From NCBI GenBank assembly GCA_958417225.1, contig CATZCM010000005.1, positions 1-58,126 on the forward strand: a stretch of 58,126 nt of DNA. Direction: 5' to 3'. Of the stretch, positions 36,319 to 44,061 are shown in pieces (the stretch's first letter is position 1; each line of letters starts with the position of its first letter). A model generated the notes under the pieces. That model ran no database searches. It was given only the letters and a program-made list of their open reading frames with translations, and had not been told where the DNA came from. This stretch comes from an uncultured Eubacteriales bacterium. Lineage in GTDB: Bacteria; Bacillota; Clostridia; Oscillospirales; Acutalibacteraceae. The translations under genes and the position numbers were made by a program.

Positions 36319-36417
36319 TTTTTGCTTTTTTGATATCTTACACTTTAAAATAAAAAGGTATAGGATTTTATGATAGACAATTTATTACGTGGAAATAGGC
36401 AGTTACAATAAAAGCAT

Positions 36418-36489
36418 AAAAAGTGGGCTCTTTCGAGCCCGTAAAAAATAAATATAGGGTTAATACATTAAAAATTTAAAAAAGTTTTC
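36418..36489 (-). ncRNA. Candidate small RNA B
   Basis: Minus strand TTGACT (36524-36519), 17 bases, TATAAT (36501-36496); start expected near 36489. Terminator GGGCTC-GAAA-GAGCCC (36440-36425) followed by ACTTTTT. Product about 72 bases, AT-rich body, no start codon with a ribosome site. Confidence 0.7.
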
Positions 36490-36538
36490 ATTTACATTAT
36501 AATATAGATAAATGAAAAAGTCAATAAAAAAAATATAA

Positions 36539-36555
36539 TGTGAAAAAATATCACA
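36539..36555. promoter_or_regulatory. Operator-like inverted repeat upstream of unit B
   Basis: Perfect TGTGA-N7-TCACA, 14 bases upstream of the unit B -35 box, which puts its centre near -58. The half-sites resemble CRP- or Rex-type sites, but those use a 6-base spacer. Confidence 0.5.
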
Positions 36556-36656
36556 ATTATAGTTATCTTACTGCTTTAAGGCCAAAAAATAAGTAATCAA
36601 GAAAATTTGAGATAAATGTTTTTTTATTTGGAGATTAACAGTTACAATAAAAGCAT

Positions 36657-36730
36657 AAAAAAAGTGGGCTCTTTCGAGCCCGTAAAAAATAAATATAAGG
36701 TTAATACATTAAAAATTTAAAAAAGTTTTC
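36657..36730 (-). ncRNA. Candidate small RNA C
   Basis: Minus strand TTGACT (36765-36760), 17 bases, TATAAT (36742-36737); terminator GGGCTC-GAAA-GAGCCC (36681-36666) plus a T run. Nearly identical to unit B. Confidence 0.7.
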
Positions 36731-36778
36731 ATTTACATTATAATATAGATAAATGAAAAAGTCAATAAAAAAATATAA

Positions 36779-36795
36779 TGTGAAAAAATATCACA
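36779..36795. promoter_or_regulatory. Operator-like inverted repeat upstream of unit C
   Basis: TGTGA-N7-TCACA as before unit B, here 13 bases upstream of the -35 box. Confidence 0.5.
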
Positions 36796-36896
36796 ATAAT
36801 AGTTATCCTGCTGCTTTAAGGCAAAAAAATAATTAATCAGGAAAATTTGTGGTAAATGCTTTTTTGTTTGAAAATGAGTAGTTACAATAAAATTAT

Positions 36897-36966
36897 AAAA
36901 AAAGTGGGCTCTCTTGAGCCCATAATAAAACTTATTTAATATATTAAAATTTTCAAAAAGATTTTA
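36897..36966 (-). ncRNA. Candidate small RNA D, degenerate promoter
   Basis: TATAAT (36978-36973) is kept but the -35 is TTAATT, and the inverted repeat is absent. The terminator is GGGCTC-AAGA-GAGCCC (36921-36906) with a T run, which also serves as the only visible terminator of the ytaF-like gene. Confidence 0.45.
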
Positions 36967-37056
36967 ATATAAATTATAATATAGTTTAAGAGAAAAATTA
37001 AGAAAAATTTAAAATTCGATGATCTATTTTAATACAGGCTTTTAGAATATGATGAA

Positions 37057-37611
37057 TCAATTAACCATAATTCTTGATATAGCAATAACGATTAATAAGA
37101 GGCCAGACAACACAGAAAAAACAAGTGGTGAAAGTTTAGTTATTTTGGAAACCTTTTCGCCAAAAAACACACCAGCACAAAGGAAGGCAATTTGAAAGAC
37201 AGCGACGAATATAGGAACATATAAGTAATTCAATCCGCTGATGCTACTTCCGATACCAACGGTAAAAGCATCGAGAGATGTAGCGGTTCCAAGATAAATA
37301 GCTTCGATAGCATCTATATGGTGTGACATATCGAAATCAAAATCTTCATTTGAACAAAGGGCCTTTATGATAACGAAAATGCCCATTACGAATATCATGA
37401 CGGAACCAGCTATGCGGGCGACGTCTTTTTCAATGAACTGTAGCAAAACATCCCCGATTAAAATAGCGCTACCAGCAAAAAACATTGAGACAAACATAAC
37501 AATGATTACGGAGAAAAAAGGGAGGCGAATTTTGCGTAATCCATAGGTAAGGCCTATACCAAGTGCATCAATGCTAAGGGTTATGGATAAAAACAAAACA
37601 CTTAATATCAC
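37057..37611 (-). CDS. ytaF: YtaF/MntP-family membrane protein
   Basis: About 184 residues with six hydrophobic helices and the duplicated MntP-type motif: SIDALGIGLTYGLR near the start and SLDAFTVGIGS in the middle, where the Asp residues line a metal path in the manganese exporter MntP. In spore formers this branch is called YtaF, a sporulation membrane protein. GTG at 37611, nine bases after AAAAGGAG, is preferred to the TTG at 37620, which abuts the site. It is divergent from a Ca2+ pump and close to spmAB. Transport of Mn2+ or another divalent ion is inference. Confidence 0.85.
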   Translation of the reverse strand: MILSVLFLSITLSIDALGIGLTYGLRKIRLPFFSVIIVMFVSMFFAGSAILIGDVLLQFIEKDVARIAGSVMIFVMGIFVIIKALCSNEDFDFDMSHHIDAIEAIYLGTATSLDAFTVGIGSSISGLNYLYVPIFVAVFQIAFLCAGVFFGEKVSKITKLSPLVFSVLSGLLLIVIAISRIMVN

Positions 37612-37754
37612 GACAATCAACTCCTTTTATACAATATATGCCACATTGGTGTTTAGTTGAGACAAAAGTGGTCATGCACTAGAAAAAGTGAGCATATACA
37701 TGTACAAACAAGAATTAATAAATGCTTATAGTAAGACGAAAGGAGTACATCATC

Positions 37755-40364
37755 GTGAAATATCATGCACTTACGATAGAACAGACTTTAAAATCACTAA
37801 AAACCGAAAAAGGAGGACTTTCTGTCACGCAATCAAAGCAAAGATTTGATAAAGTGGGTCCAAATAAAATCTCTCAGAAAAAAAAGAAGGGGTTGATATT
37901 GCGGTTATTGGAACAATTCAAAGATTTTATGGTAATAGTTTTGCTTATTTCATCGATTATTTCATTTGTTACGTCGATAATAGAACAAAATAATGATTAC
38001 ATAGATTCGATAATAATTTTGGTAATTGTATTTCTAAACGCTATTATGGGTGTTATACAGGAATACAAAGCAGAACGTGCAATTGAATCGCTACAAAAAC
38101 TTTCTGTTCCAAAAGCCCGAGTTTTACGTAGCAATAAAGAAATTACAATTGATTCTGAAAATTTGGTTCCTGGAGATGTGATATTATTATCGAGAGGGGA
38201 ATTGGTACCTGCAGATGCTAGATTGATACAATCGCATGATTTGAAGGTAGAGGAATCATCCCTTACAGGGGAATCACATTCTGTATCCAAGGATGCTTTG
38301 TCAGTATGTAGTGAAAATGCACAAATTGCTGAAAAGCACAATATGGTATTTGCGACTAGCAATGTAACATCAGGAAGATGTCGGGCGGTGGTAACCGCTA
38401 TTGGGATGGAAACTGAGGTTGGAAAAATTGCAAAGATGATAGATGAAGATGATGTTAATAAAACTCCTTTGCAGAAGAAATTATCTAGTATAGGAAAGTT
38501 TTTAGGGATAGCAGCACTATGTATTTGTTTGGCAATTTTCTTTATGGGAGTGATAAAAGGAGTTCCCATACTTGATATGTTTATGATTTCGATAAGCCTT
38601 GCAGTTGCAGCAATTCCAGAGGGCTTACCAGCAGTAGTTACGATAGTGTTGGCTTTGGGGGTACGAAGGATGGCTATGAATCGGGCCATAATACGGCGAC
38701 TTCCAGCGGTGGAAACACTTGGTGGTGCAACAGTGATATGTTCTGATAAAACGGGTACGTTAACACAAAATAAAATGAAAGTAATGAACCTTGCTTCAGT
38801 TTATGGTAAAGTGGATTTTGATTCAAAACAAGGGAAACAGATTCTAACATTAGCAACTATGTGTAGCAATCAAGATAAAAATCCGACTGAGGTTGCAATC
38901 ATAAAAGCATCTGCAGCTCATAATATACTAAAAGAGAAATTAGACTTAAAAAATCCTAGGATATCAGAAATTCCATTTGACTCGGGAAGAAAACTTATGA
39001 CGACAGTTCACAAACTTCCAAGTGGGGGATGCCGAGTTATAACTAAGGGTGCACCAGATGTACTTATTAACATATGTACAAAATACATATCAAGTGACTC
39101 AATTAACGATGTGCCTCATACGCTTTCTCAAAGTATGCGGCAAAACATTCAAAATCAAAATGAAGTTATGGCAAGTGAAGCAATGCGTGTAATAGCAGTT
39201 GCGTACAAAGATGTACCTGAAATGGGCGTTGGTGATAAAGTTGAGGCCAAGTTAACTTTTTGTGGATTGATTGGAATAGTTGACCCACCACGTCCGGAGG
39301 CGAAAAAGGCAGTAAATGAGTGTATACGTGCGGGGATAAAACCAGTAATGATAACGGGGGACAATTTAGCAACTGCGTGTGCAATAGCAAGAAATGTTGG
39401 AATTATGGGGGCAAAAGAACAAAATGCTTTGACTGGTGCGGAAATACAAAGCATGACGCAGGATCAATTGCAAAGGGTAGTGGAAAATTACTCAGTTTTT
39501 GCACGGGTGTCACCGGAACATAAGGTTCGTATAGTAAAGGCTTTTCAAGCAAATGGTGAGGTTGTTGCAATGACGGGTGATGGTGTAAATGATGCCCCGG
39601 CTTTAAAGGCGGCCGATATAGGATGTGCAATGGGAACTTCTGGTACAGATGTAGCTAAAAGTGCATCTGACATGATACTTACAGATGACAATTTTGCAAC
39701 GATAGTTGCTGCTATTCGTGAGGGTAGAGGTATTTTTGAGAATATACGTAAAACCATTAGATTTTTACTTTCAAGTAACACAGGGGAGATTATAACTGTT
39801 TTTGTTGCTTTCTTGTTTGGAATGCCAGCACCTCTTTTAGCCGTACAATTGTTGTGGGTGAACTTAGTAACTGATTCTTTTCCGGCACTTGCTCTTGGGG
39901 TTGAGCCCACAGACAAAAATATTATGGATAAAAAGTTTCTATCAGGTAAGAAAAGTTTCTTTTCAAATGGGGTTGGTTACAACATTATAATAGAGGGATG
40001 TTTTATAGGTTCTATTTCCATATTGGCATTTGTTATAGGAAGATGTTTTTTCGATGTGGGTGATGTTCCACAGATTGGCAGAACAATGGCTTTTGGGGTG
40101 CTTAGTTTATCTCAGATTGTCCATTCTTTCAATGTGAGGAGTGATCGATCACTTTTACATGTGGGTTTTTTTAGTAATATGAAGATGATATATTCATCTA
40201 TTCTTTGTATAATTCTTCAAATTTCAGTTATGTCAGTTCCATGCCTAACGACTATATTTAAAACGGTATTTCTTACAAATACACAGTGGTTAATTGTTTT
40301 GGCGTTGTCGCTATCTCCACTTGTCATAGTAGAGATTGAGAAGCAAATATTTAACAGATCTTAA
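37755..40364 (+). CDS. P-type Ca2+-transporting ATPase (second copy)
   Basis: 869 residues from a GTG nine bases after AAAGGAG; an earlier in-frame start lacks a site. TGES at 171-174, PEGLP at 288-292, DKTGT at 331-335 and TGDGVNDAP near 600 are all present. Helix 6 has NLVTDSFPA instead of NLVTDGLPA in the pump at 78-2690. The two are only moderately alike, so they are old paralogs. Only 13 bases separate it from spmA, implying co-transcription, which suggests a role in calcium handling during sporulation; this is inference. Confidence 0.93.
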   Translation: MKYHALTIEQTLKSLKTEKGGLSVTQSKQRFDKVGPNKISQKKKKGLILRLLEQFKDFMVIVLLISSIISFVTSIIEQNNDYIDSIIILVIVFLNAIMGVIQEYKAERAIESLQKLSVPKARVLRSNKEITIDSENLVPGDVILLSRGELVPADARLIQSHDLKVEESSLTGESHSVSKDALSVCSENAQIAEKHNMVFATSNVTSGRCRAVVTAIGMETEVGKIAKMIDEDDVNKTPLQKKLSSIGKFLGIAALCICLAIFFMGVIKGVPILDMFMISISLAVAAIPEGLPAVVTIVLALGVRRMAMNRAIIRRLPAVETLGGATVICSDKTGTLTQNKMKVMNLASVYGKVDFDSKQGKQILTLATMCSNQDKNPTEVAIIKASAAHNILKEKLDLKNPRISEIPFDSGRKLMTTVHKLPSGGCRVITKGAPDVLINICTKYISSDSINDVPHTLSQSMRQNIQNQNEVMASEAMRVIAVAYKDVPEMGVGDKVEAKLTFCGLIGIVDPPRPEAKKAVNECIRAGIKPVMITGDNLATACAIARNVGIMGAKEQNALTGAEIQSMTQDQLQRVVENYSVFARVSPEHKVRIVKAFQANGEVVAMTGDGVNDAPALKAADIGCAMGTSGTDVAKSASDMILTDDNFATIVAAIREGRGIFENIRKTIRFLLSSNTGEIITVFVAFLFGMPAPLLAVQLLWVNLVTDSFPALALGVEPTDKNIMDKKFLSGKKSFFSNGVGYNIIIEGCFIGSISILAFVIGRCFFDVGDVPQIGRTMAFGVLSLSQIVHSFNVRSDRSLLHVGFFSNMKMIYSSILCIILQISVMSVPCLTTIFKTVFLTNTQWLIVLALSLSPLVIVEIEKQIFNRS

Positions 40365-40377
40365 AAGGAGGAAAAGT

Positions 40378-40989
40378 ATGTTAAATTACATTTGGGGAGC
40401 ACTTATTCTTGTTAGCATTGTATGTGCTATTGCTACAGGAAGAGTAAATGAACTTTCAAATTCTATTACAGATGGTGCTGCAAGTGCAATTTCGTTGGTG
40501 ATATCTCTTTGTGGCATGATGTGCTTTTTTTCAGGTTTGATGAAGATAGCGGATAAGTCCGGAATAACTAAAGTACTTGCGAGGGTTTTTTCACCAGTGC
40601 TGTCGAGGTTATTTCCCGAATATAAAAAAGAATCCCCAGCATTTAAGGCCATATGCATGAATATTACAGCCAATTTACTTGGCTTGGGAAACGCAGCAAC
40701 TCCATTTGGAATAAGAGCAATGAAGCTTATGAATGAACAAAATTCTACAAGGGGCATTGCTAGCAATAGCATGGTAACATTTGTTGTTATGAATACGGCC
40801 TCATTGCAACTGATTCCTACTATGATGTCTGCAATGAGAAGTAAATATGGAGCAGGTGACCCATTTGATGTACTACCAGCTATATGGATGAGTTCTGTGT
40901 GTGCATTATTAGTTGGTGTATTTGTTGCTAAGGTAATGGAATTGAAAAATCCAGTGCATAATTGCGTGAGGATAAAAAAATGCAAATAA
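40378..40989 (+). CDS. spmA: Spore maturation protein A
   Basis: 203-residue membrane protein with nucleoside-recognition (Gate) fold helices. NELSNSITDGAASAISLVISLCG, NITANLLGLGNAATPFG and MNTASLQLIPTMMSA are SpmA signatures. SpmA and SpmB together are needed for proper spore core dehydration in Bacillus. AAAGGAGG precedes the ATG. The last bases overlap spmB. Confidence 0.94.
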   Translation: MLNYIWGALILVSIVCAIATGRVNELSNSITDGAASAISLVISLCGMMCFFSGLMKIADKSGITKVLARVFSPVLSRLFPEYKKESPAFKAICMNITANLLGLGNAATPFGIRAMKLMNEQNSTRGIASNSMVTFVVMNTASLQLIPTMMSAMRSKYGAGDPFDVLPAIWMSSVCALLVGVFVAKVMELKNPVHNCVRIKKCK

Positions 40990-41507
40990 GTAATATTACG
41001 CCATTTATCTTACCAGCGGTGGTAGGTATTGTTGTATTATCAGGATTTGTGAAAAAAGTTAATATTTTTGATACTTTTCTTTTGGGAGCAAAAGAGGGAT
41101 TAAATTCCACCGTATCAATTTTACCGTCGCTTGTTGGACTTATTATTGCAGTTAGTATGTTGCGTTCGTCAGGAGCGCTTGATGTTTTTTCAAATTTTTT
41201 GAGTCCAATTACAAATTTCCTACATATCCCAAGTGAAGTAGTTCCACTTGTGTTACTTCGTCCAGTTTCAGGAAGTGGTTCACTTGCTTTTGTTGATTCG
41301 ATTTTTTCCACTTATGGTGTGGACAGTTTTGTAGGGCGGGTGGCGTCAGTTATGATGGGTTCCACTGAAACTACATTTTATGCTATTGCAGTGTATTTTG
41401 GTGCCGTTGGGATAAAAAATACTCGGCATGCTATTCCAGCAGCTTTGCTGTCAGATGTAGTAGGTTTTTTTATGTCAATATTGATGGTTAAAATCTTTTT
41501 CTATTGA
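40980..41507 (+). CDS. spmB: Spore maturation protein B
   Basis: 175-residue partner of SpmA with the same Gate-type fold: GAKEGLNSTVSILPSLVGLI, RPVSGSGSLAFVDSIF and GSTETTFYAIAVYFGAVGIK. The ATG at 40980 follows GAGGAT and overlaps the spmA stop, as in other spore formers. Function as a pair; the chemistry is unknown. Confidence 0.94.
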   Translation: MQISNITPFILPAVVGIVVLSGFVKKVNIFDTFLLGAKEGLNSTVSILPSLVGLIIAVSMLRSSGALDVFSNFLSPITNFLHIPSEVVPLVLLRPVSGSGSLAFVDSIFSTYGVDSFVGRVASVMMGSTETTFYAIAVYFGAVGIKNTRHAIPAALLSDVVGFFMSILMVKIFFY

Positions 41508-41672
41508 AGATATTTATAACAATCAATGGCGAAAAAATATTGTGAATTTTAATTATTGATATTTATGCTAAAAATATGTATAATATGAATGATATTATAT
41601 TGTTTAAGATGAGTTCAAAAAACTTTAGAAATATCGTTTAGTGTGTAAATAATTTATAGGAGGTTGATTAAG

Positions 41673-41864
41673 GTGGAAAAAATATCTGGAAAGGAATCCA
41701 AAAAAGCTCAAGGTGGAGTTAGGTCAAATGGAGAAGTTAAATACGAAACAATTAAGTGTGCACGTTGGCATAAACCGTTTACAAGGGTAAAAGGCTTAAT
41801 GATAAATTCAGATCCTTTACGATCACTTTGTCCTGATTGCAGGGATGAAAAGCCTGAATGGTAA
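41673..41864 (+). CDS. Small double-glycine leader peptide with zinc-ribbon remnants
   Basis: 63 residues from a GTG eight bases after AGGAGG; a TTG nine bases earlier abuts the site. The leader VEKISGKESKKAQGG ends in Gly-Gly like the peptide at 24615. The core has CARWHKPF and CPDC near the end: the first CxxC is changed to CxxW with a nearby His, so metal binding would use Cys/His. It stands between spmB and a shared terminator. Export by a peptidase-containing ABC transporter is expected; none is in the window. Confidence 0.7.
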   Translation: MEKISGKESKKAQGGVRSNGEVKYETIKCARWHKPFTRVKGLMINSDPLRSLCPDCRDEKPEW

Positions 41865-41911
41865 TTCGGAAGCCCATCGGATAAAATTACAAACGTTTAG
41901 TAATCTAGCAA

Positions 41912-41958
41912 AAATAAATCGAGTAGGAGGGTAATCACACCCTTTTACTCGATTATTT
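41912..41958. terminator. Bidirectional terminator between the small peptide and capD-like genes
   Basis: AATCGAGTAGGAGGGT pairs with ACCCTTTTACTCGATT in a stem of about 17 pairs with T runs on both strands. It overlaps the last codons of the minus-strand gene. Confidence 0.85.
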
Positions 41959-43818
41959 ATTACAAGCATGTTTGAAAGTTGGAACCATTTTTGCGATTAA
42001 TTTTTCAATTAGGTATTTGTTATTAGTTGCACTTATGTCCCTCAGTATGGACAAATTTTGCTCGAATTCATTAGAGTTAATTTGAATAGGTTGACCAATG
42101 TAGATTTTTTTATTACTAGTTTTTGTGATTCCCTCTTCATCAAGGAGGAGTTCCTCATAAAGTTTTTCACCGGGGCGAAGACCAGTATATTTTATTTGTA
42201 TGTCTTTTCCAGGAACAAATCCAGATAATCGAATTAGATTTTCAGCGAGATCTTTGATTTTAACAGGAGATCCCATGTCTAGTACAAATATTTCGCCACC
42301 TTTAGCAAATCCGCCAGCTGTGAGAACAAGTGAAACTGCTTCGGGTATTGTCATGAAGTACCGTATGATATCTGGGTGCGTTACAGTTACAGGGCCTCCA
42401 ACTTTAATTTGTTCTTTAAATAGAGGGATAACAGATCCATTGGAGCCTAGTACATTTCCAAACCTTACTGCGACAAATTCAGTTGAACTTTTTTGATTCA
42501 TGTCCTGAATGATCATTTCGCATATTCGTTTTGTAGCTCCCATTATGTTTGTGGGGTTTACAGCTTTATCAGTTGAGATTTGAACAAACTTTTTCACATT
42601 GTACTTGTCTGCAAGTTTTGCAAGGTTTAATGTTCCAAATACATTATTTTTAACTGCTTCCTCTGGGTTGGTCTCCATAAGTGGGACGTGTTTGTGTGCA
42701 GCAGCATGGAATATTACATCAAAATTCTTTTCTTTGAAAAGTTTTTCAAGTTTGTCTACATCACGAATAGATGCGATTTGGACTTCAAATGAGAGGTTAG
42801 GGATTCGTTTGCGAATTAATTCTTGTTGTATGTCATATGCGTTATTTTCATATATGTCAAGTATTACTAAGTTTTTGGGTTTCAGGTTGGCGATTTGACG
42901 GCAAAGCTCAGATCCGATAGATCCACCTCCACCTGTTACTAAAACTACTTTATCCATAATATACCCGCCATATTTTTGGGTGTCAAATATGATAGGTTCC
43001 CGGCCCAAAAGATCTTCTACTTCTACTCGACGAGTTTTGTCCATGACAGGTTTGTCGTTTTTGAAAAGTGAATATATATTAGGAACAATTTTAACTTCCA
43101 CTTTAGTGGTAGCACATATTTCCAAAATACGCTTTTTATCTTCAGCAGAGACTGCCGAGATAGAAAATAAGATAATATCAATTTTATATTCTTTGCATAT
43201 TTTAGGGATTTCGTAAGTAGAACCTAAAACTTTAACACCAGCAATACGTCGGCCGATTTTTTGTTGATCGTCGTCTACTATACAAATTGGAATGTAATTG
43301 TTGTCAGCAGCTTTGGAAAATTCGCGAAGCATAGAAGCAGCAGATTCGCCGCCGCCAACGATAAGCATTCTTCTTTTAGCATGTCCTTCGAAGTTTTTTA
43401 CTTCAAGAAGTTTGTTGAGTCGATATACTAACCTGAACATAAACAATAAAACGGTAGATAAAAGAAGCATAAGCATGTAAGTGCGAATTCCGAGGTTTGA
43501 TATAAACGTTAGGCTTATCGTCCAAAAAAAGATGTTTGCAATTAAAGAGGCAAGTCCAACATAGAAAAAATCTTCAAGGTCAGCGTATCGCCAAATTTTA
43601 TCGTAAAGTTTAAATATTAAAAATACGACGCAAAAGCATATGTTTACAATTATCAGGTTTTGTATGAATTCTTTTTCTCTGTCCATTAATGAAAAATTAT
43701 TGCTGCTAATAGCGTAGGCTAAGTAAAATGATAAATTCCAAATAACAAGATCAAATATGAATAAGATGTATTTTCTTTTATGAGTTGCAATTTTATATGT
43801 TAAATCCAAGTTAATCAT
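41953..43818 (-). CDS. Membrane-bound nucleotide-sugar dehydratase/epimerase (CapD/PglF/EpsC-like)
   Basis: 621 residues: four N-terminal membrane helices (about 16-36, 52-72, 86-106, 112-132), a CoA-binding-like Rossmann domain (LIVGGGESAASM), then an extended SDR domain with VTGGGGSIGSE at 294-304 and STDKAVNPTNIMGATKR, where the usual Tyr of the SDR triad is replaced, typical of UDP-GlcNAc 4,6-dehydratases of the PglF type. It makes keto-sugars for capsule, exopolysaccharide or glycoprotein glycans. The ATG abuts AAAAAGGA; a TTG at 43809 nine bases after the site may be the true start. Confidence 0.88.
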   Translation of the reverse strand: MINLDLTYKIATHKRKYILFIFDLVIWNLSFYLAYAISSNNFSLMDREKEFIQNLIIVNICFCVVFLIFKLYDKIWRYADLEDFFYVGLASLIANIFFWTISLTFISNLGIRTYMLMLLLSTVLLFMFRLVYRLNKLLEVKNFEGHAKRRMLIVGGGESAASMLREFSKAADNNYIPICIVDDDQQKIGRRIAGVKVLGSTYEIPKICKEYKIDIILFSISAVSAEDKKRILEICATTKVEVKIVPNIYSLFKNDKPVMDKTRRVEVEDLLGREPIIFDTQKYGGYIMDKVVLVTGGGGSIGSELCRQIANLKPKNLVILDIYENNAYDIQQELIRKRIPNLSFEVQIASIRDVDKLEKLFKEKNFDVIFHAAAHKHVPLMETNPEEAVKNNVFGTLNLAKLADKYNVKKFVQISTDKAVNPTNIMGATKRICEMIIQDMNQKSSTEFVAVRFGNVLGSNGSVIPLFKEQIKVGGPVTVTHPDIIRYFMTIPEAVSLVLTAGGFAKGGEIFVLDMGSPVKIKDLAENLIRLSGFVPGKDIQIKYTGLRPGEKLYEELLLDEEGITKTSNKKIYIGQPIQINSNEFEQNLSILRDISATNNKYLIEKLIAKMVPTFKHACNK

Positions 43819-43936
43819 TCCTTTTTATGGTTTAGTATGTGGGTGTTTAAAACTCCGATATTAATTATATACTACTTGTACTATTTTTGCAAGGAATATT
43901 TTTAAAACAGGCTGTGTATGTGACAACTAATTTTAC

Positions 43937-43965
43937 TTGCAATTTTTTGTATTAAAAGATATAAT
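43937..43965 (+). promoter_or_regulatory. Sigma-A promoter of proS and following genes
   Basis: TTGCAA, 17-base spacer, TATAAT, about 97 bases before proS. No T-box specifier or antiterminator was seen in the leader. Confidence 0.7.
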
Positions 43966-44061
43966 ATTACTTGTAAAGCAATTGTGTGATGTTGTAAAGA
44001 AGGTATTTAAAAATCGCAAAGTTTTACTGTGCTGTATAAAAAATGTTTAGGAGTGAATTTT

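Larger units (their letters stand above)
36402..37000 (-). repeat. Tandem repeat of about 240 bases carrying promoter-terminator units B, C and D
   Basis: Copies begin GTTACAATAAAA at 36402, 36641 and 36881 (period 239-240). The first two are more than 90 percent alike by eye; the third is shorter and diverged. Each contains one terminator hairpin and one minus-strand promoter. Unit A just beyond is a more distant relative. Confidence 0.85.

Noticed and set aside
36402..37000. CRISPR-like array
   Set aside because: The 240-base units are near-identical throughout, with no short repeat/variable spacer pattern and no cas genes nearby.
43966..44061. T-box leader of proS
   Set aside because: About 95 bases, no T-box sequence, no specifier stem and no terminator/antiterminator pair.
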